64,000 bases of DNA from Maribacter sp. MJ134. GTDB taxonomy: Bacteria; Bacteroidota; Bacteroidia; Flavobacteriales; Flavobacteriaceae. The position numbers and the translations under genes were made by a program. The notes under the pieces are model-generated. The model was not told the origin of the DNA, searched no databases, and saw only the letters and a program-made list of their open reading frames with translations. Location of the stretch: contig NZ_CP034570.1 in NCBI RefSeq assembly GCF_003970695.1, forward strand, positions 930,001 to 994,000, read 5' to 3'. This document shows positions 28,060-36,315 of the stretch, in pieces (the first letter of the stretch is position 1; every line of letters starts with the position of its first letter).

Positions 28060-28131
28060 GGTATATATTCCAAAAATATGGATATATTCCTAATTATGGA
28101 AATATTCCAAATAATATTTTGGATATAATCC
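28060..28131. promoter_or_regulatory. Four operator-like boxes between the repressor and the repair operon
   Basis: Four imperfect palindromes lie in 72 bases: GGTATATATTCC (28060-28071), GGATATATTCC (28080-28090), GGAAATATTCC (28098-28108) and GGATATAATCC (28121-28131). All share GG-(A/T-rich)-CC with centres 18-23 bases apart, about two helical turns. They cover the minus -7 box (28071-28078) and lie just upstream of the plus -7 box. They are the best candidates for binding by the XRE/S24 protein. Confidence 0.7.
28071..28078 (-). promoter_or_regulatory. -7 box of the radical SAM operon
   Basis: The minus strand reads TATTTTTG between operator boxes 1 and 2, giving a start about 13 bases before the ATG at 28053. 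Repressor on the two flanking boxes would block RNA polymerase. Confidence 0.6.
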
Positions 28132-28147
28132 ATATTTAGTATATTTG
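28118..28147 (+). promoter_or_regulatory. Promoter of the XRE/S24 repressor gene
   Basis: TTTG at 28118-28121 and TATATTTG at 28140-28147 are 18 bases apart. Operator box 4 fills the spacer, which fits autoregulation. The transcript should start near 28152, that is, at the ATG (28151), so the mRNA may be leaderless. Confidence 0.65.
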
Positions 28148-28150
28148 AGT

Positions 28151-28918
28151 ATGGAAAATGAACTCACTTTAAAACGATTTACAGATATTAGACGGGAATT
28201 GGGATATACGCAGGCAGAATTTGCCGCACTTATAGGCGTGTCCAATACCACCGCAGATATAGAACGTGGTCGTACCAAACTCTCCGGAAAAGTGGTTTCC
28301 GAACTTTTAAAACAGTTCAAGATAAATCCGCTCTGGTTGTTCGGGGAGAGTGAGCAACAATATTTGGAAACTTCCAATACCAGTGTTATTCCTAAAGTAG
28401 TTACCGTAAACGCGGCCGAGAACGAGAATATGGTTTTGGTCAATGCCAAGGCGGCGGCCGGTTATCCGCAGAATATTGCGGATACCAGTTGGTACGAGCA
28501 ATTGCCTGCCTTTGATTTGCCTATTCCGGAGTTCAGAAATGCGACGTACAGAGGTTTTCAGGTAGAAGGGGATAGTATGTTGCCCAATCTGCATCCAGGG
28601 GAATGGGTCTTGGCCAGGGCCATTGAACATATAGATTATGTGAGTGCCAATAAAATGTATGTGGTGGTCTTACAGGATTCCGTAATGGTAAAAAAGATAG
28701 AGAAGCGTCCAAATTCCAATAACATTACATTGGTTTCGTTAAATGAAACCTATCCACCCTATGATATTAAACCTTTTCAGATTCAGGAAATTTGGGAGGT
28801 GAGTAGTAAGATTACCTTTAATGTAGATGCTACAACAGATAATGGTTTGCTGCGTCAGTTGCAGGAATCGATGCAGGAGTTAAAGAATCAACTGCAACAT
28901 GTAAAGAAGGTAGATTAA
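28151..28918 (+). CDS. XRE family regulator with LexA-like S24 peptidase domain
   Basis: A 255-residue repressor. An XRE helix-turn-helix fills residues 8-62 (FTDIRRELGYTQAEFAALIG, then VSNTTADIERGRTKLSG). The C-terminal S24 domain has the Ser-Lys dyad: Ser142 in EGDSM and Lys181 in VMVKKI, 39 apart. An Ala103-Gly104 bond in KAAAGYP is the likely self-cleavage site. This is the layout of LexA/CI/UmuD-type repressors that cleave themselves on RecA filaments after DNA damage. I chose ATG 28151; a TTG at 28145 lies inside the promoter. It is divergent from the DNA repair operon, its probable target. Confidence 0.88.
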   Translation: MENELTLKRFTDIRRELGYTQAEFAALIGVSNTTADIERGRTKLSGKVVSELLKQFKINPLWLFGESEQQYLETSNTSVIPKVVTVNAAENENMVLVNAKAAAGYPQNIADTSWYEQLPAFDLPIPEFRNATYRGFQVEGDSMLPNLHPGEWVLARAIEHIDYVSANKMYVVVLQDSVMVKKIEKRPNSNNITLVSLNETYPPYDIKPFQIQEIWEVSSKITFNVDATTDNGLLRQLQESMQELKNQLQHVKKVD

Positions 28919-29349
28919 TCAGTCTCCATCTTTTTAACGTACAAGCCGCTGCTCTTAAGAGTGAACCCTAGACTTTTATACAGACTGATGGCGGCCGTTC
29001 TATGGTGACCACTGAACAGAAGCACATCGTCTAGTTTTCGTAAACGGGCTTGCTCCAATAGTTTTTCCATCAATTTTCTACCGATTCCTTTTCCCCGATA
29101 CTTTTCAGAAACCACAACATCTTCAATCATACCCTTATAACCTGATACCACCTTATAATTCGCCATCATGGCAATTCCCACTAATTTAGGTCCATCAAAA
29201 CAACAAGCAATATCTATGGCATCTGACCGCTTTAAAATATTGGACAAGGATAGCTGTCTTAGTTCCGCATTCAGTTGCAGGTAAAGCTGCGATAGTTGCG
29301 TTTGTAATTCTTGAGAAATATCCTCTTTTCCGAGTAGCTTTATTTCCAT
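28915..29349 (-). CDS. GNAT family N-acetyltransferase
   Basis: A 144-residue GNAT protein starting MEIKLLGKEDISQELQTQLS. The acetyl-CoA motif A is clear: EDVVVSEKYRGKGIGRKLME (RGKGIG), followed by SGHHRTAAISLYKSLGF (motif B). An ATG at 29442 would add 31 residues that do not fit the fold. Substrate unknown. Its stop shares the four bases TTAA (28915-28918) with the stop of the convergent repressor gene. Confidence 0.85.
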   Translation of the reverse strand: MEIKLLGKEDISQELQTQLSQLYLQLNAELRQLSLSNILKRSDAIDIACCFDGPKLVGIAMMANYKVVSGYKGMIEDVVVSEKYRGKGIGRKLMEKLLEQARLRKLDDVLLFSGHHRTAAISLYKSLGFTLKSSGLYVKKMETD

Positions 29350-29487
29350 TTTCTTAGTTTGATATTTAAAAGTATACTTTTTTAACCTTTTAACTAAAAC
29401 AAGGCGGCCGTTCCAGTGATTTTTCAGATAGTAATAAAGCAAAATTGTTCCCTAAGTTTCGGGACAGAAGCATTTTATGGCTCAAAG

Positions 29488-29548
29488 GGTTCTTTATTTA
29501 CTTGATTTTCGATTGGAAAAAATCGAAAATCAACCTCTTGAACTGACA
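29488..29548 (-). repeat. Degenerate REP-like element, third copy
   Basis: It has the same layout as copy B at 25711-25775: GGTTCT at the left, ACTTGATTTTCG, an internal hairpin (GATTTTCGATT/AATCGAAAATC), and CTCTTGAACTGAC at the right. The hairpin bases have changed but pairing is kept, as expected for a structured repeat. The rest of 29350-29658 is leader sequence of the channel gene with no other feature. Confidence 0.45.
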
Positions 29549-29658
29549 TTTTCGTATAAAATTTATAAATGCACAATGGTTTTTTATTAGGTTTTGATGT
29601 ATTTCCGTTACACACTAAAAAACGTATATTTAATTGCAAAATAGGAATACTTAAGGCT

Positions 29659-30729
29659 ATGAGCAGATTATTATTCGCTTTGTTATGTTTCATCGGTTTC
29701 GTGGCGAGCGGTCAGGTTACACGCGATACCTTGCTCGTTGGCTATACACCGGCAGCTCCCTTTATTGTCAAAGAGGGTAAAAATTTGGAAGGCCTTAATA
29801 TTTGGCTGTGGAAAGAGGTGGCGAAAGATTTAGAGCTGAAGTATACTCTGGTTCCCATGAACTTCTCGGACATGTTGGATTCTTTACAAACGGGAGGCAT
29901 CGATTTAAGCATAAATCCATTGACCATAACCAGTGATCGTAGTCGAAAAATGGAGTTTACGCATTCTTTTTTCGCCTCCAATGCCACTGCGGTCGTGGCT
30001 CAAGTATCTTCTTTTGACAAATTGATGGTCTTTTTAAAAGGATTTTTCAACGCTAATTTCCTTCGGGGGCTTTTGCTGCTATTGCTCATCATCTTTATTT
30101 TCGGCTTTTTAGGGTGGTTGTTTGAACGAAAAGAAAATCCGGAGACCTTTAGGACCGGACCAAGGGGAATTTGGGACGGAATATGGTGGTCCGCAGTAAC
30201 GCTCACCACCGTAGGTTACGGGGATAAAGCTCCGCAAACAAAACTTGGTAAGATTTCCGCTTTGGTACTAATGTTCGGAGGTTTGTTGTTTATCTCCGGA
30301 CTTACGGCAAGTATTGCCTCTAGTTTAACGGTGAACCAGCTGAACAATAATCCCGATGGATTTAATGAATTTAAGGAGCGAAAAGTGGGTACGGTAGCCA
30401 AATCGGGTACGCGAACGTTCTTGGCCGAACATTTCTTTAAGAAGGTTAAAACCTATCCTGGGGTAGTTGCGGGCCTAACCGATTTGAAAAAAGGAAAAAT
30501 TGAAGCTTTTTTATATGATGAACCTATTTTGAAATATAGAATTCAGAAAGATTCCAGTTTGAACGACCTAGAAATCCTTCCTCTAAAATTCGATGTGCAA
30601 TTGTATGCTTTTGGGCTACCCAAGACCCATACTGCGTTGGAGCAATTGATCTCGCAACGTATCCTGGATATCAAGGAAACCAAGGAGTGGGAGATCGTGT
30701 TGAACGAATTTGGTTTGGTTGAACTTTAG
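29659..30729 (+). CDS. GluR0-like ligand-gated potassium channel
   Basis: A 356-residue protein with the order of prokaryotic glutamate receptors: signal peptide (1-19), first ligand-binding lobe S1 (about 25-110), membrane helix about 133-155, pore helix and filter TVGYGD at 184-189, second membrane helix about 195-217, and lobe S2 (about 225-350). TVGYGD is the potassium selectivity signature. The S1 motif LTITSDRSRKMEFTHSFF keeps the Arg that binds the ligand alpha-carboxyl, and an acidic residue in YDEPILKY of S2 is placed as the alpha-amino contact, so an amino acid ligand is predicted. I start at ATG 29659, which gives a clean signal peptide; an ATG at 29569 would add 30 residues. Confidence 0.9.
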   Translation: MSRLLFALLCFIGFVASGQVTRDTLLVGYTPAAPFIVKEGKNLEGLNIWLWKEVAKDLELKYTLVPMNFSDMLDSLQTGGIDLSINPLTITSDRSRKMEFTHSFFASNATAVVAQVSSFDKLMVFLKGFFNANFLRGLLLLLLIIFIFGFLGWLFERKENPETFRTGPRGIWDGIWWSAVTLTTVGYGDKAPQTKLGKISALVLMFGGLLFISGLTASIASSLTVNQLNNNPDGFNEFKERKVGTVAKSGTRTFLAEHFFKKVKTYPGVVAGLTDLKKGKIEAFLYDEPILKYRIQKDSSLNDLEILPLKFDVQLYAFGLPKTHTALEQLISQRILDIKETKEWEIVLNEFGLVEL

Positions 30730-31433
30730 CGGTTATAGCCCCTAACGTCTCCCATAGAAAGCTCAAGAGGTCCCAGCTTGTGGGTTTTTGGTAAGTAAGC
30801 CCCACTTTCCATAATGGCCCAATCGTCCCACGTGGCTTCAATACCACCGATAGGTATTATTTTCACCCACATCTTATAGCTTTTTGGAAAACCGTTGGGT
30901 TGCAAAATCCATAAATAGGAATCTCCCGGTGTAGAACCGCCCGAAGCGTAGGTAACCAACAGACCACTTAAACCATCTTCTAAGGATACGATGCTGCGCT
31001 GTGTTCCGTTGTCGAATACTTTGTAAGGCGCCACTAACCAAAAGGAATCGTTGTTAAAATAATCCAACGCATCTGCGATAATGGACGCACTTTCATTCTC
31101 GTTCAAACGTTCCTTATCCTTAAAGACAAGGCTAGATTTTGTTGAGATTAAATCCAATTGAACTAAATAGTTATCCCACTTTACCTCAACCATAGCTTTT
31201 TGTTTGTCCCATTTGTATTTATGGGCCCCTCCTTGAAAAGACCACTCCAAAAAACGTGTCTGCTGATAGGTTTCATAATTCAGGGAGTTCAACATTTTTT
31301 GGGCTAGCGCATCAGCTTCAGGACCCGATTGCCCTTCAGGTAATTTTTCGTTGTAGACGAAGTAGAGACAGCCAAAACCAACGATGAGCAACACTAGAAT
31401 TACCCCTAAGATTTTTAATAGTTTACGAATCAT
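30726..31433 (-). CDS. Membrane-anchored protein of unknown function
   Basis: A 235-residue protein with one N-terminal span (LKILGVILVLLIVGFGCLYF) and a large extracytoplasmic domain (ALAQKMLNSLNYETYQQTRF, EWSFQGGAHKYKWDKQKAMV, and GLLVTYASGGSTPGDSYLWI). The pattern resembles envelope proteins of Bacteroidota with a LolA-like or lipid-binding beta fold, which is only a resemblance. Its stop overlaps the channel stop by the four bases TTAG. Confidence 0.65.
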   Translation of the reverse strand: MIRKLLKILGVILVLLIVGFGCLYFVYNEKLPEGQSGPEADALAQKMLNSLNYETYQQTRFLEWSFQGGAHKYKWDKQKAMVEVKWDNYLVQLDLISTKSSLVFKDKERLNENESASIIADALDYFNNDSFWLVAPYKVFDNGTQRSIVSLEDGLSGLLVTYASGGSTPGDSYLWILQPNGFPKSYKMWVKIIPIGGIEATWDDWAIMESGAYLPKTHKLGPLELSMGDVRGYNR

Positions 31434-31499
31434 AACTAATTTTGTTCATAATTGTTTTTGATACCTGACTTTTCAATTTAATTTTAGGGAATAAAAATT

Positions 31500-31520
31500 C
31501 CCCCTTTGGGAGCTAGGGGG
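31500..31520 (-). terminator. Terminator after ggt
   Basis: CCCCCT and AGGGGG form a 6-bp GC stem directly after the ggt stop; on the minus strand it is followed by AATTTTTATTCC. This is a good rho-independent terminator. Confidence 0.7.
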
Positions 31521-33206
31521 CTAATACCCGACCGCCATATCATCCCCGCGTTTATCGGCACCACCTTCTAACTTTCCATCAGGTAAGACGCGAATGGCAT
31601 CGACCTTACCAATAATAGGTGTACGTTCTTCATTGATGATATATCCTTTGGATTTCATTTCATCCTTTAATGCGCTAGAAAAGCCTTCTGGTTCAAATAT
31701 CACCATATCCGGCAACCATTGGTGGTGAAAGCGTGGCGCGTTCACTGCCTCTTGCATACTCATATTAAATTCGTAGGTATTTAGAATGGTTTGCGCCACG
31801 GCTGTTATTATGGTAGAACCACCGGGTGTCCCCACGACCAACCACAGTTTGCCATCACGCTCCACAATGGTCGGCGTCATGCTGCTTAGCATACGTTTTT
31901 CCGCCGCTATACTATTGGCTTCCGCACCTATTAACCCGAACATATTAGGAACTCCGGGTTTGGCACTAAAATCATCCATTTCATTATTCAAAAAGAAGCC
32001 CAGCTCGTCCGAATATAGTTTGGAACCATAGGCTCCGTTCAAGGTCGTGGTCACCGAAACCGCATTTCCTTCCGCATCTACAATAGAATAGTGCGTCGTT
32101 TCCATGCTTTCTACGATTTCTACGCTACCCCGTTCTACCTCTGAAGATTTAGTAGCCTTATCAAAAGAAAAATTCTCCATACGTTCTTTTAGATAACCGT
32201 TGCTTAAAATGACATCAAGAGGAATATCCACGAAATCGGGATCTCCCAAGTAGTAGTTCCGATCCGCATACGCCCTGCGCGAAGCCTCCGTAAACAATTG
32301 TACCGTTTTGGCGGAATTATGACCAAATTCAGAAATCTCATAAGGCTCCATCATCTTAAAGATTTGATTGATAGTAACCCCACCACTACTGGGCGGACTC
32401 ATGGATATTACACGGATATCCTTGTAGTTGAATATGATAGGTTGGCGCCATACGGCTTCATATTTTGCTAAGTCTTCCTCGGTGATGTATCCCCCGTTTT
32501 CCTGAATAAAGGAAGCTAGCTTTTGTGCCGTTTCTCCTTTGTAAAAACCATCCCTTCCATTTTCCGCAATTTTCCGCATTGTTGCTGCCAGGGCGGGGTA
32601 GGTAATTATATCGCCCTCCTTGAAAACCGTCGCAAATTTGGTACTATCACCATTTACTTCAATAAACTTATCCCGTTGACTGGCCAGTCTTTTTTCTTGA
32701 TTTGCAGTAACGACCACGCCTTTTTCCGCTAATGCGATTACAGGTTCAAATATTTCCGCCAGGGGTAAAGAACCAAATTTTTTGTGGACTTCAATGATTC
32801 CCGCTACAGTGCCTGGCACACCCACTGCCGTTGCACCTAGCGTACTTTTGTTGGGAATAACGTTTCCCAGGGAATCTAAATACATGTCCTTGTGTCCGGA
32901 CAAAGGAGCTTTCTCCCTATAATCCAATCCGCCGACATTGCCGTCCGCTTTTCTATAGACCATAAAACCTCCACCACCAAGATTGCCCGCAAAAGGGTAG
33001 GCCACAACCAAGGCCATTTCAGTCGCTACCATGGCATCAAATGCATTGCCGCCCTTTTTCATGATCTCTACGCCAATTTTAGAAGCTTCCTCACGGGCAG
33101 AAACCACCATAGCGTTATCCGTTACTAATCCCATAGGTTCCGCAGGGGCTTCCTTACATTGAACAAAAAGGAACAAACAAGCGGATAAGAGCAGTATTTT
33201 TTTCAT
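31521..33206 (-). CDS. ggt: Gamma-glutamyltranspeptidase
   Basis: A 561-residue Ntn hydrolase of normal length. The leader MKKILLLSACLFLFVQCKEA gives lipobox Cys17, so it is a periplasmic lipoprotein. The autocleavage and nucleophile site is ESMETTHYSIVDAEG with Thr371 as the new N-terminal residue of the small subunit. The large-subunit motif NLGGGGFMVYRK and small-subunit STIITAVAQTILN are present. It transfers or hydrolyses gamma-glutamyl groups of glutathione and related compounds, releasing glutamate. A GshB-like ligase and a glutamate symporter are encoded 14 kb away. Confidence 0.95.
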   Translation of the reverse strand: MKKILLLSACLFLFVQCKEAPAEPMGLVTDNAMVVSAREEASKIGVEIMKKGGNAFDAMVATEMALVVAYPFAGNLGGGGFMVYRKADGNVGGLDYREKAPLSGHKDMYLDSLGNVIPNKSTLGATAVGVPGTVAGIIEVHKKFGSLPLAEIFEPVIALAEKGVVVTANQEKRLASQRDKFIEVNGDSTKFATVFKEGDIITYPALAATMRKIAENGRDGFYKGETAQKLASFIQENGGYITEEDLAKYEAVWRQPIIFNYKDIRVISMSPPSSGGVTINQIFKMMEPYEISEFGHNSAKTVQLFTEASRRAYADRNYYLGDPDFVDIPLDVILSNGYLKERMENFSFDKATKSSEVERGSVEIVESMETTHYSIVDAEGNAVSVTTTLNGAYGSKLYSDELGFFLNNEMDDFSAKPGVPNMFGLIGAEANSIAAEKRMLSSMTPTIVERDGKLWLVVGTPGGSTIITAVAQTILNTYEFNMSMQEAVNAPRFHHQWLPDMVIFEPEGFSSALKDEMKSKGYIINEERTPIIGKVDAIRVLPDGKLEGGADKRGDDMAVGY

Positions 33207-33240
33207 AAGGAGGTAGTTGGTGATGTTGTATTTGAATTAG

Positions 33241-33825
33241 CTATAATGATTTGAATTTTTGTTGCGAAAAGATAATCAATTCTTCGAAAAACAGCGAGAA
33301 CTCCTTTTCAAAATCCGCGTAGTGGTCCTCGAGGTCCATAATGGCAAAATTCATTTTAGACTTGTTTTTGGTCCTACGGTTCATACCGTTCAACACTTTG
33401 GCAATACCATCCATTTTGGCGTAATTGTAAATCCAATTATCAGCAATCATATAAGGCATCATGCGTTTAACGCCATCCGGGAGTATTGTATAATTATCCT
33501 CCAAGAGATCATAAAAATCATCAACAAATACCCCTAAAGGGATATCAGAATACCGGCTCCAGTTCTTTGCGAGAAAATGGTCGTAGAAAATATCTACGAT
33601 GACCCTGCTGTAATGGCTATAATTTTTGTGTAGACGTTTGCTGCTTATTTTGGGTATCCTATGGCTGTCCGTATAGGTATCTATATGCCGGTGAAGTGTG
33701 ATGCCTTGTTGCACCCTTGGAGGAAGATGTTTAAACTTATTCCCCCGTATACTATCGGCAATAAAGTTGCCAATGGTAATCTCTTTATCACCAAAAGAAA
33801 GGTATATATGGGCAAGGAAGTTCAT
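33241..33825 (-). CDS. Acyl carrier protein phosphodiesterase-like (AcpH family)
   Basis: A 194-residue protein starting MNFLAHIYLSFGDKEITIGN. FIADSIRGNKFKHLPPRVQQ and GITLHRHIDTYTDSH are the AcpH signatures, with conserved His and Asp residues of an HD-like metal site. E. coli AcpH removes phosphopantetheine from holo-ACP; this assignment is by family. It lies 34 bases upstream of ggt on the same strand. Confidence 0.88.
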   Translation of the reverse strand: MNFLAHIYLSFGDKEITIGNFIADSIRGNKFKHLPPRVQQGITLHRHIDTYTDSHRIPKISSKRLHKNYSHYSRVIVDIFYDHFLAKNWSRYSDIPLGVFVDDFYDLLEDNYTILPDGVKRMMPYMIADNWIYNYAKMDGIAKVLNGMNRRTKNKSKMNFAIMDLEDHYADFEKEFSLFFEELIIFSQQKFKSL

Positions 33826-33892
33826 TGAACGAGAATAGTTTTGTCGCCATCGAATTTACGAATTGCTAAACTCTCAATTGCCGATAGACCTT

Positions 33893-33900
33893 TATATTTG
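33893..33900 (+). promoter_or_regulatory. -7 box of glmM
   Basis: TATATTTG, a perfect match 20 bases before ATG 33921. The -33 box is unclear. Confidence 0.6.
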
Positions 33901-33920
33901 CAAAAACTTATAACGAATTT

Positions 33921-35309
33921 ATGACACTAATCAAATCCATATCAGGAATCAGGGGCACCATAGGAGGAAAGCCTGGAGATAACCTAACCCCAATAGACGC
34001 GGTAAAATTTGCCGCATCTTACGGTATCTGGTTAAAGGACTATTCCAAGAAAGATAAATTGAAAGTTGTAATCGGCAGGGATGCCCGACTCTCCGGAGAA
34101 ATGATTCAGAATCTCGTGGTCTCTACTTTGGTAGGTTTGGGTATCGATGTTATAGATTTGGATTTATCGACAACGCCAACGGTTGAGATTGCCGTTCCTT
34201 TGGAAAAGGCGGATGGTGGAATCATCTTAACTGCAAGTCACAACCCAAAACAATGGAATGCCCTTAAACTTTTGAACGAGAAAGGTGAATTTTTGGATGC
34301 TGCCCAAGGGGCCAAGATTTTAGAAATTGCGGAGCGGGAGGATTTTGATTTTTCAGAAGTTGATGATTTGGGCAAAATATCAAAGAACGATAGTTATATA
34401 GACATACATATTGATGAAGTATTGGATTTACCCTTAGTAGATGCGGATGTCATCCGTAAAGCTAAATTTAAAGTGGTCGTCGACGGTGTGAATTCTACTG
34501 GAGGCATTGCCATCCCTAAGCTTCTTAAAGAGTTAGGGGTAGAGGTCGTAGAGTTGTATTGCGACCCAACAGGTCATTTTCCACACAACCCAGAGCCTTT
34601 AAAGGAGCATTTAAAGGATATCTGTGACTTGGTGGTGAAGGAGAAGGCCGATTTTGGTATTGTGGTAGACCCGGATGTAGACCGTTTAGCGTTTATAAGT
34701 AATGATGGTGAAATGTTCGGTGAAGAATATACCCTAGTAGCCTGTGCTGATTATGTATTGGGTAAGACAAAGGGAAATACGGTATCCAACCTTTCTTCGT
34801 CACGTGCACTTCGTGATATTACGGAAAAGCACGGTGGTACCTACGAAGCCGCTGCTGTGGGTGAAGTAAATGTGGTTACCAAGATGAAAGCCAACAAGGC
34901 CATCATTGGTGGAGAGGGTAACGGTGGTATCATTTATCCTGAAAGTCATTACGGAAGGGATTCATTAGTAGGCTCCGCACTGTTTTTAATGCTAATGGCT
35001 GAGAAAGGAGGCACGGTAGCAGAACTAAGAGCCAGTTACCCAAGTTATTTTATGAGTAAGAAGAAAATACAGTTAACACCAGGATTGGATGTGGACGGTA
35101 TATTGGAGGCCATGGCCGAAAAATATAAGGATGAGGAAATTTCTACGATTGATGGGGTTAAAATTGACTTTGCGGAGAATTGGGTACACCTTAGAAAATC
35201 GAACACAGAGCCTATCATCAGAATCTATACGGAGGCAAAAAGCCAGAAGGAGGCCGATGCTTTAGCGGACCGTGTAATTGAAGAAATAAAGGCGATAGCT
35301 AGGATTTAG
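33921..35309 (+). CDS. glmM: Phosphoglucosamine mutase
   Basis: A 462-residue alpha-D-phosphohexomutase. ISGIRGTIGGKPGDNLTP opens the protein, the phosphoserine loop is ILTASHNPKQWNALKLL (about residue 100-116), the metal loop is DPDVDRLAF (about 253), the sugar loop is GEGNGG (about 330), and KSNTEPIIRIYTE is the phosphate-binding loop near the C-terminus. It converts glucosamine-6-phosphate to glucosamine-1-phosphate for peptidoglycan and lipid A. Other phosphohexomutases (ManB type) have the same motifs, so the symbol is likely rather than certain. Confidence 0.88.
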   Translation: MTLIKSISGIRGTIGGKPGDNLTPIDAVKFAASYGIWLKDYSKKDKLKVVIGRDARLSGEMIQNLVVSTLVGLGIDVIDLDLSTTPTVEIAVPLEKADGGIILTASHNPKQWNALKLLNEKGEFLDAAQGAKILEIAEREDFDFSEVDDLGKISKNDSYIDIHIDEVLDLPLVDADVIRKAKFKVVVDGVNSTGGIAIPKLLKELGVEVVELYCDPTGHFPHNPEPLKEHLKDICDLVVKEKADFGIVVDPDVDRLAFISNDGEMFGEEYTLVACADYVLGKTKGNTVSNLSSSRALRDITEKHGGTYEAAAVGEVNVVTKMKANKAIIGGEGNGGIIYPESHYGRDSLVGSALFLMLMAEKGGTVAELRASYPSYFMSKKKIQLTPGLDVDGILEAMAEKYKDEEISTIDGVKIDFAENWVHLRKSNTEPIIRIYTEAKSQKEADALADRVIEEIKAIARI

Positions 35310-35332
35310 AAATCTCCGTTTGTTGATAACTA

Positions 35333-35362
35333 AAAAATGCCCAAAACTTAGGGCATTTTTTA
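35333..35362. terminator. Bidirectional terminator between glmM and the acyltransferase gene
   Basis: AAAAAATGCCC and GGGCATTTTTT form an 11-bp stem around AAAACTTA. T runs follow the stem on both strands, so it can end both convergent transcripts. Confidence 0.85.
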
Positions 35363-36256
35363 TACAATTTTAGCAAAGGACGCGGGGGTTTTATCCCTAT
35401 GCTTCCATCTTTTGTGTGTCCATAGATAGTGCTCGGGTCTTTCCCTGATCTGTTGCTCGGTCAGGCGTAAAAAAGTATCCGTAATTTCATTTTCCTTGGT
35501 CTGTTTGCCACGTTCCGCAATGGGAACGAATTCCGCCTTGTAATAACCACGTTTAACCTTACTCACCTTAAGAAAAACAACGGCGAGGTCCAACTTCCGC
35601 GCCATGGTCTCCGCGCCATTGAAAATCGGTACTTTAATACCCATAAAATCTGCCCAATATTGTGCTCTGTGTGCTTGGGGAGATTGGTCACTGACCATGC
35701 CGAAAATACCGATGACACCGTCCCGTTTGTTACGAACAACGGTCTTTACAGTCTGTTGCTGGGTTATGAGCGTGGTATTCCAACGCGCACGCACCTTTTT
35801 AATGAATTTATCAAAATAAACATTGCCAATTTTCTGATACACGGCATAGCCTTTTGATTTTACGTAGTTGTTTATGCTTACGTTCCATTCCCAATTCGCG
35901 TAATGGGAGCATACGATTAAAATGCTACGCTCTTTTTCAAGTTCCTTTAAAACTTCAATATTCCGAACATCATACTTTTTTCGAACCTGCTCTTTGCTCA
36001 GGTTCATGGTCTTCACCGTTTCTAGGAACATATCACACATATGTCTAAAAAATTCCTTTTCTATGCGCTGTATTTCCTTTTCGCTCTTTTCGGGGAAAAC
36101 CAAATTCAAGTTGTCCAGTACTACCTTTCTTCTATAGCCGATAACACGATAAACCAGAAAGAAAACAAAGTCTGAAAAACCATAGAATAGTCGGTGCGGT
36201 AGTATGGATATGAACCACAGAAAAGGGTAGGTTATAACAAATACCAGTAGTTGCAT
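35360..36256 (-). CDS. Lipid A biosynthesis acyltransferase (LpxL/HtrB-like)
   Basis: A 298-residue protein starting MQLLVFVITYPFLWFISILP, an N-terminal membrane anchor. The acyltransferase HX4E-type site is ILIVCSHYANWEWNVSINNY (HYANWE), followed by SDQSPQAHRAQYWADFMG and ETMARKLDLAVVFLKV, which are typical of the HtrB/LpxL family that adds secondary acyl chains to lipid A. The start at 36256 is chosen because an ATG at 36277 lies inside the -7 box. Confidence 0.9.
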   Translation of the reverse strand: MQLLVFVITYPFLWFISILPHRLFYGFSDFVFFLVYRVIGYRRKVVLDNLNLVFPEKSEKEIQRIEKEFFRHMCDMFLETVKTMNLSKEQVRKKYDVRNIEVLKELEKERSILIVCSHYANWEWNVSINNYVKSKGYAVYQKIGNVYFDKFIKKVRARWNTTLITQQQTVKTVVRNKRDGVIGIFGMVSDQSPQAHRAQYWADFMGIKVPIFNGAETMARKLDLAVVFLKVSKVKRGYYKAEFVPIAERGKQTKENEITDTFLRLTEQQIRERPEHYLWTHKRWKHRDKTPASFAKIV

Positions 36257-36274
36257 ATTAGAGGATATAATGGG

Positions 36275-36292
36275 CAAATATAGCTATATTTG
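36275..36292. promoter_or_regulatory. Back-to-back divergent -7 boxes forming a perfect palindrome
   Basis: CAAATATAGCTATATTTG is an 18-base perfect palindrome. Read on the plus strand it ends in TATATTTG (36285-36292), and on the minus strand it gives TATATTTG (36282-36275). Transcription would start about 36297 (to the rhomboid gene) and about 36270 (to the acyltransferase). No good -33 boxes are visible for either. Confidence 0.65.
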
Positions 36293-36315
36293 AAACCAAA
36301 CTTAAGGGTTTCTTT

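Noticed and set aside
28151..28918. Canonical LexA
   Set aside because: The N-terminal part is an XRE domain and not the LexA winged helix; it is LexA-like only in the S24 half.
29475..29693. 72-residue minus-strand frame upstream of the channel gene
   Set aside because: It crosses the third REP-like copy and the start of the channel gene, and has no family features.
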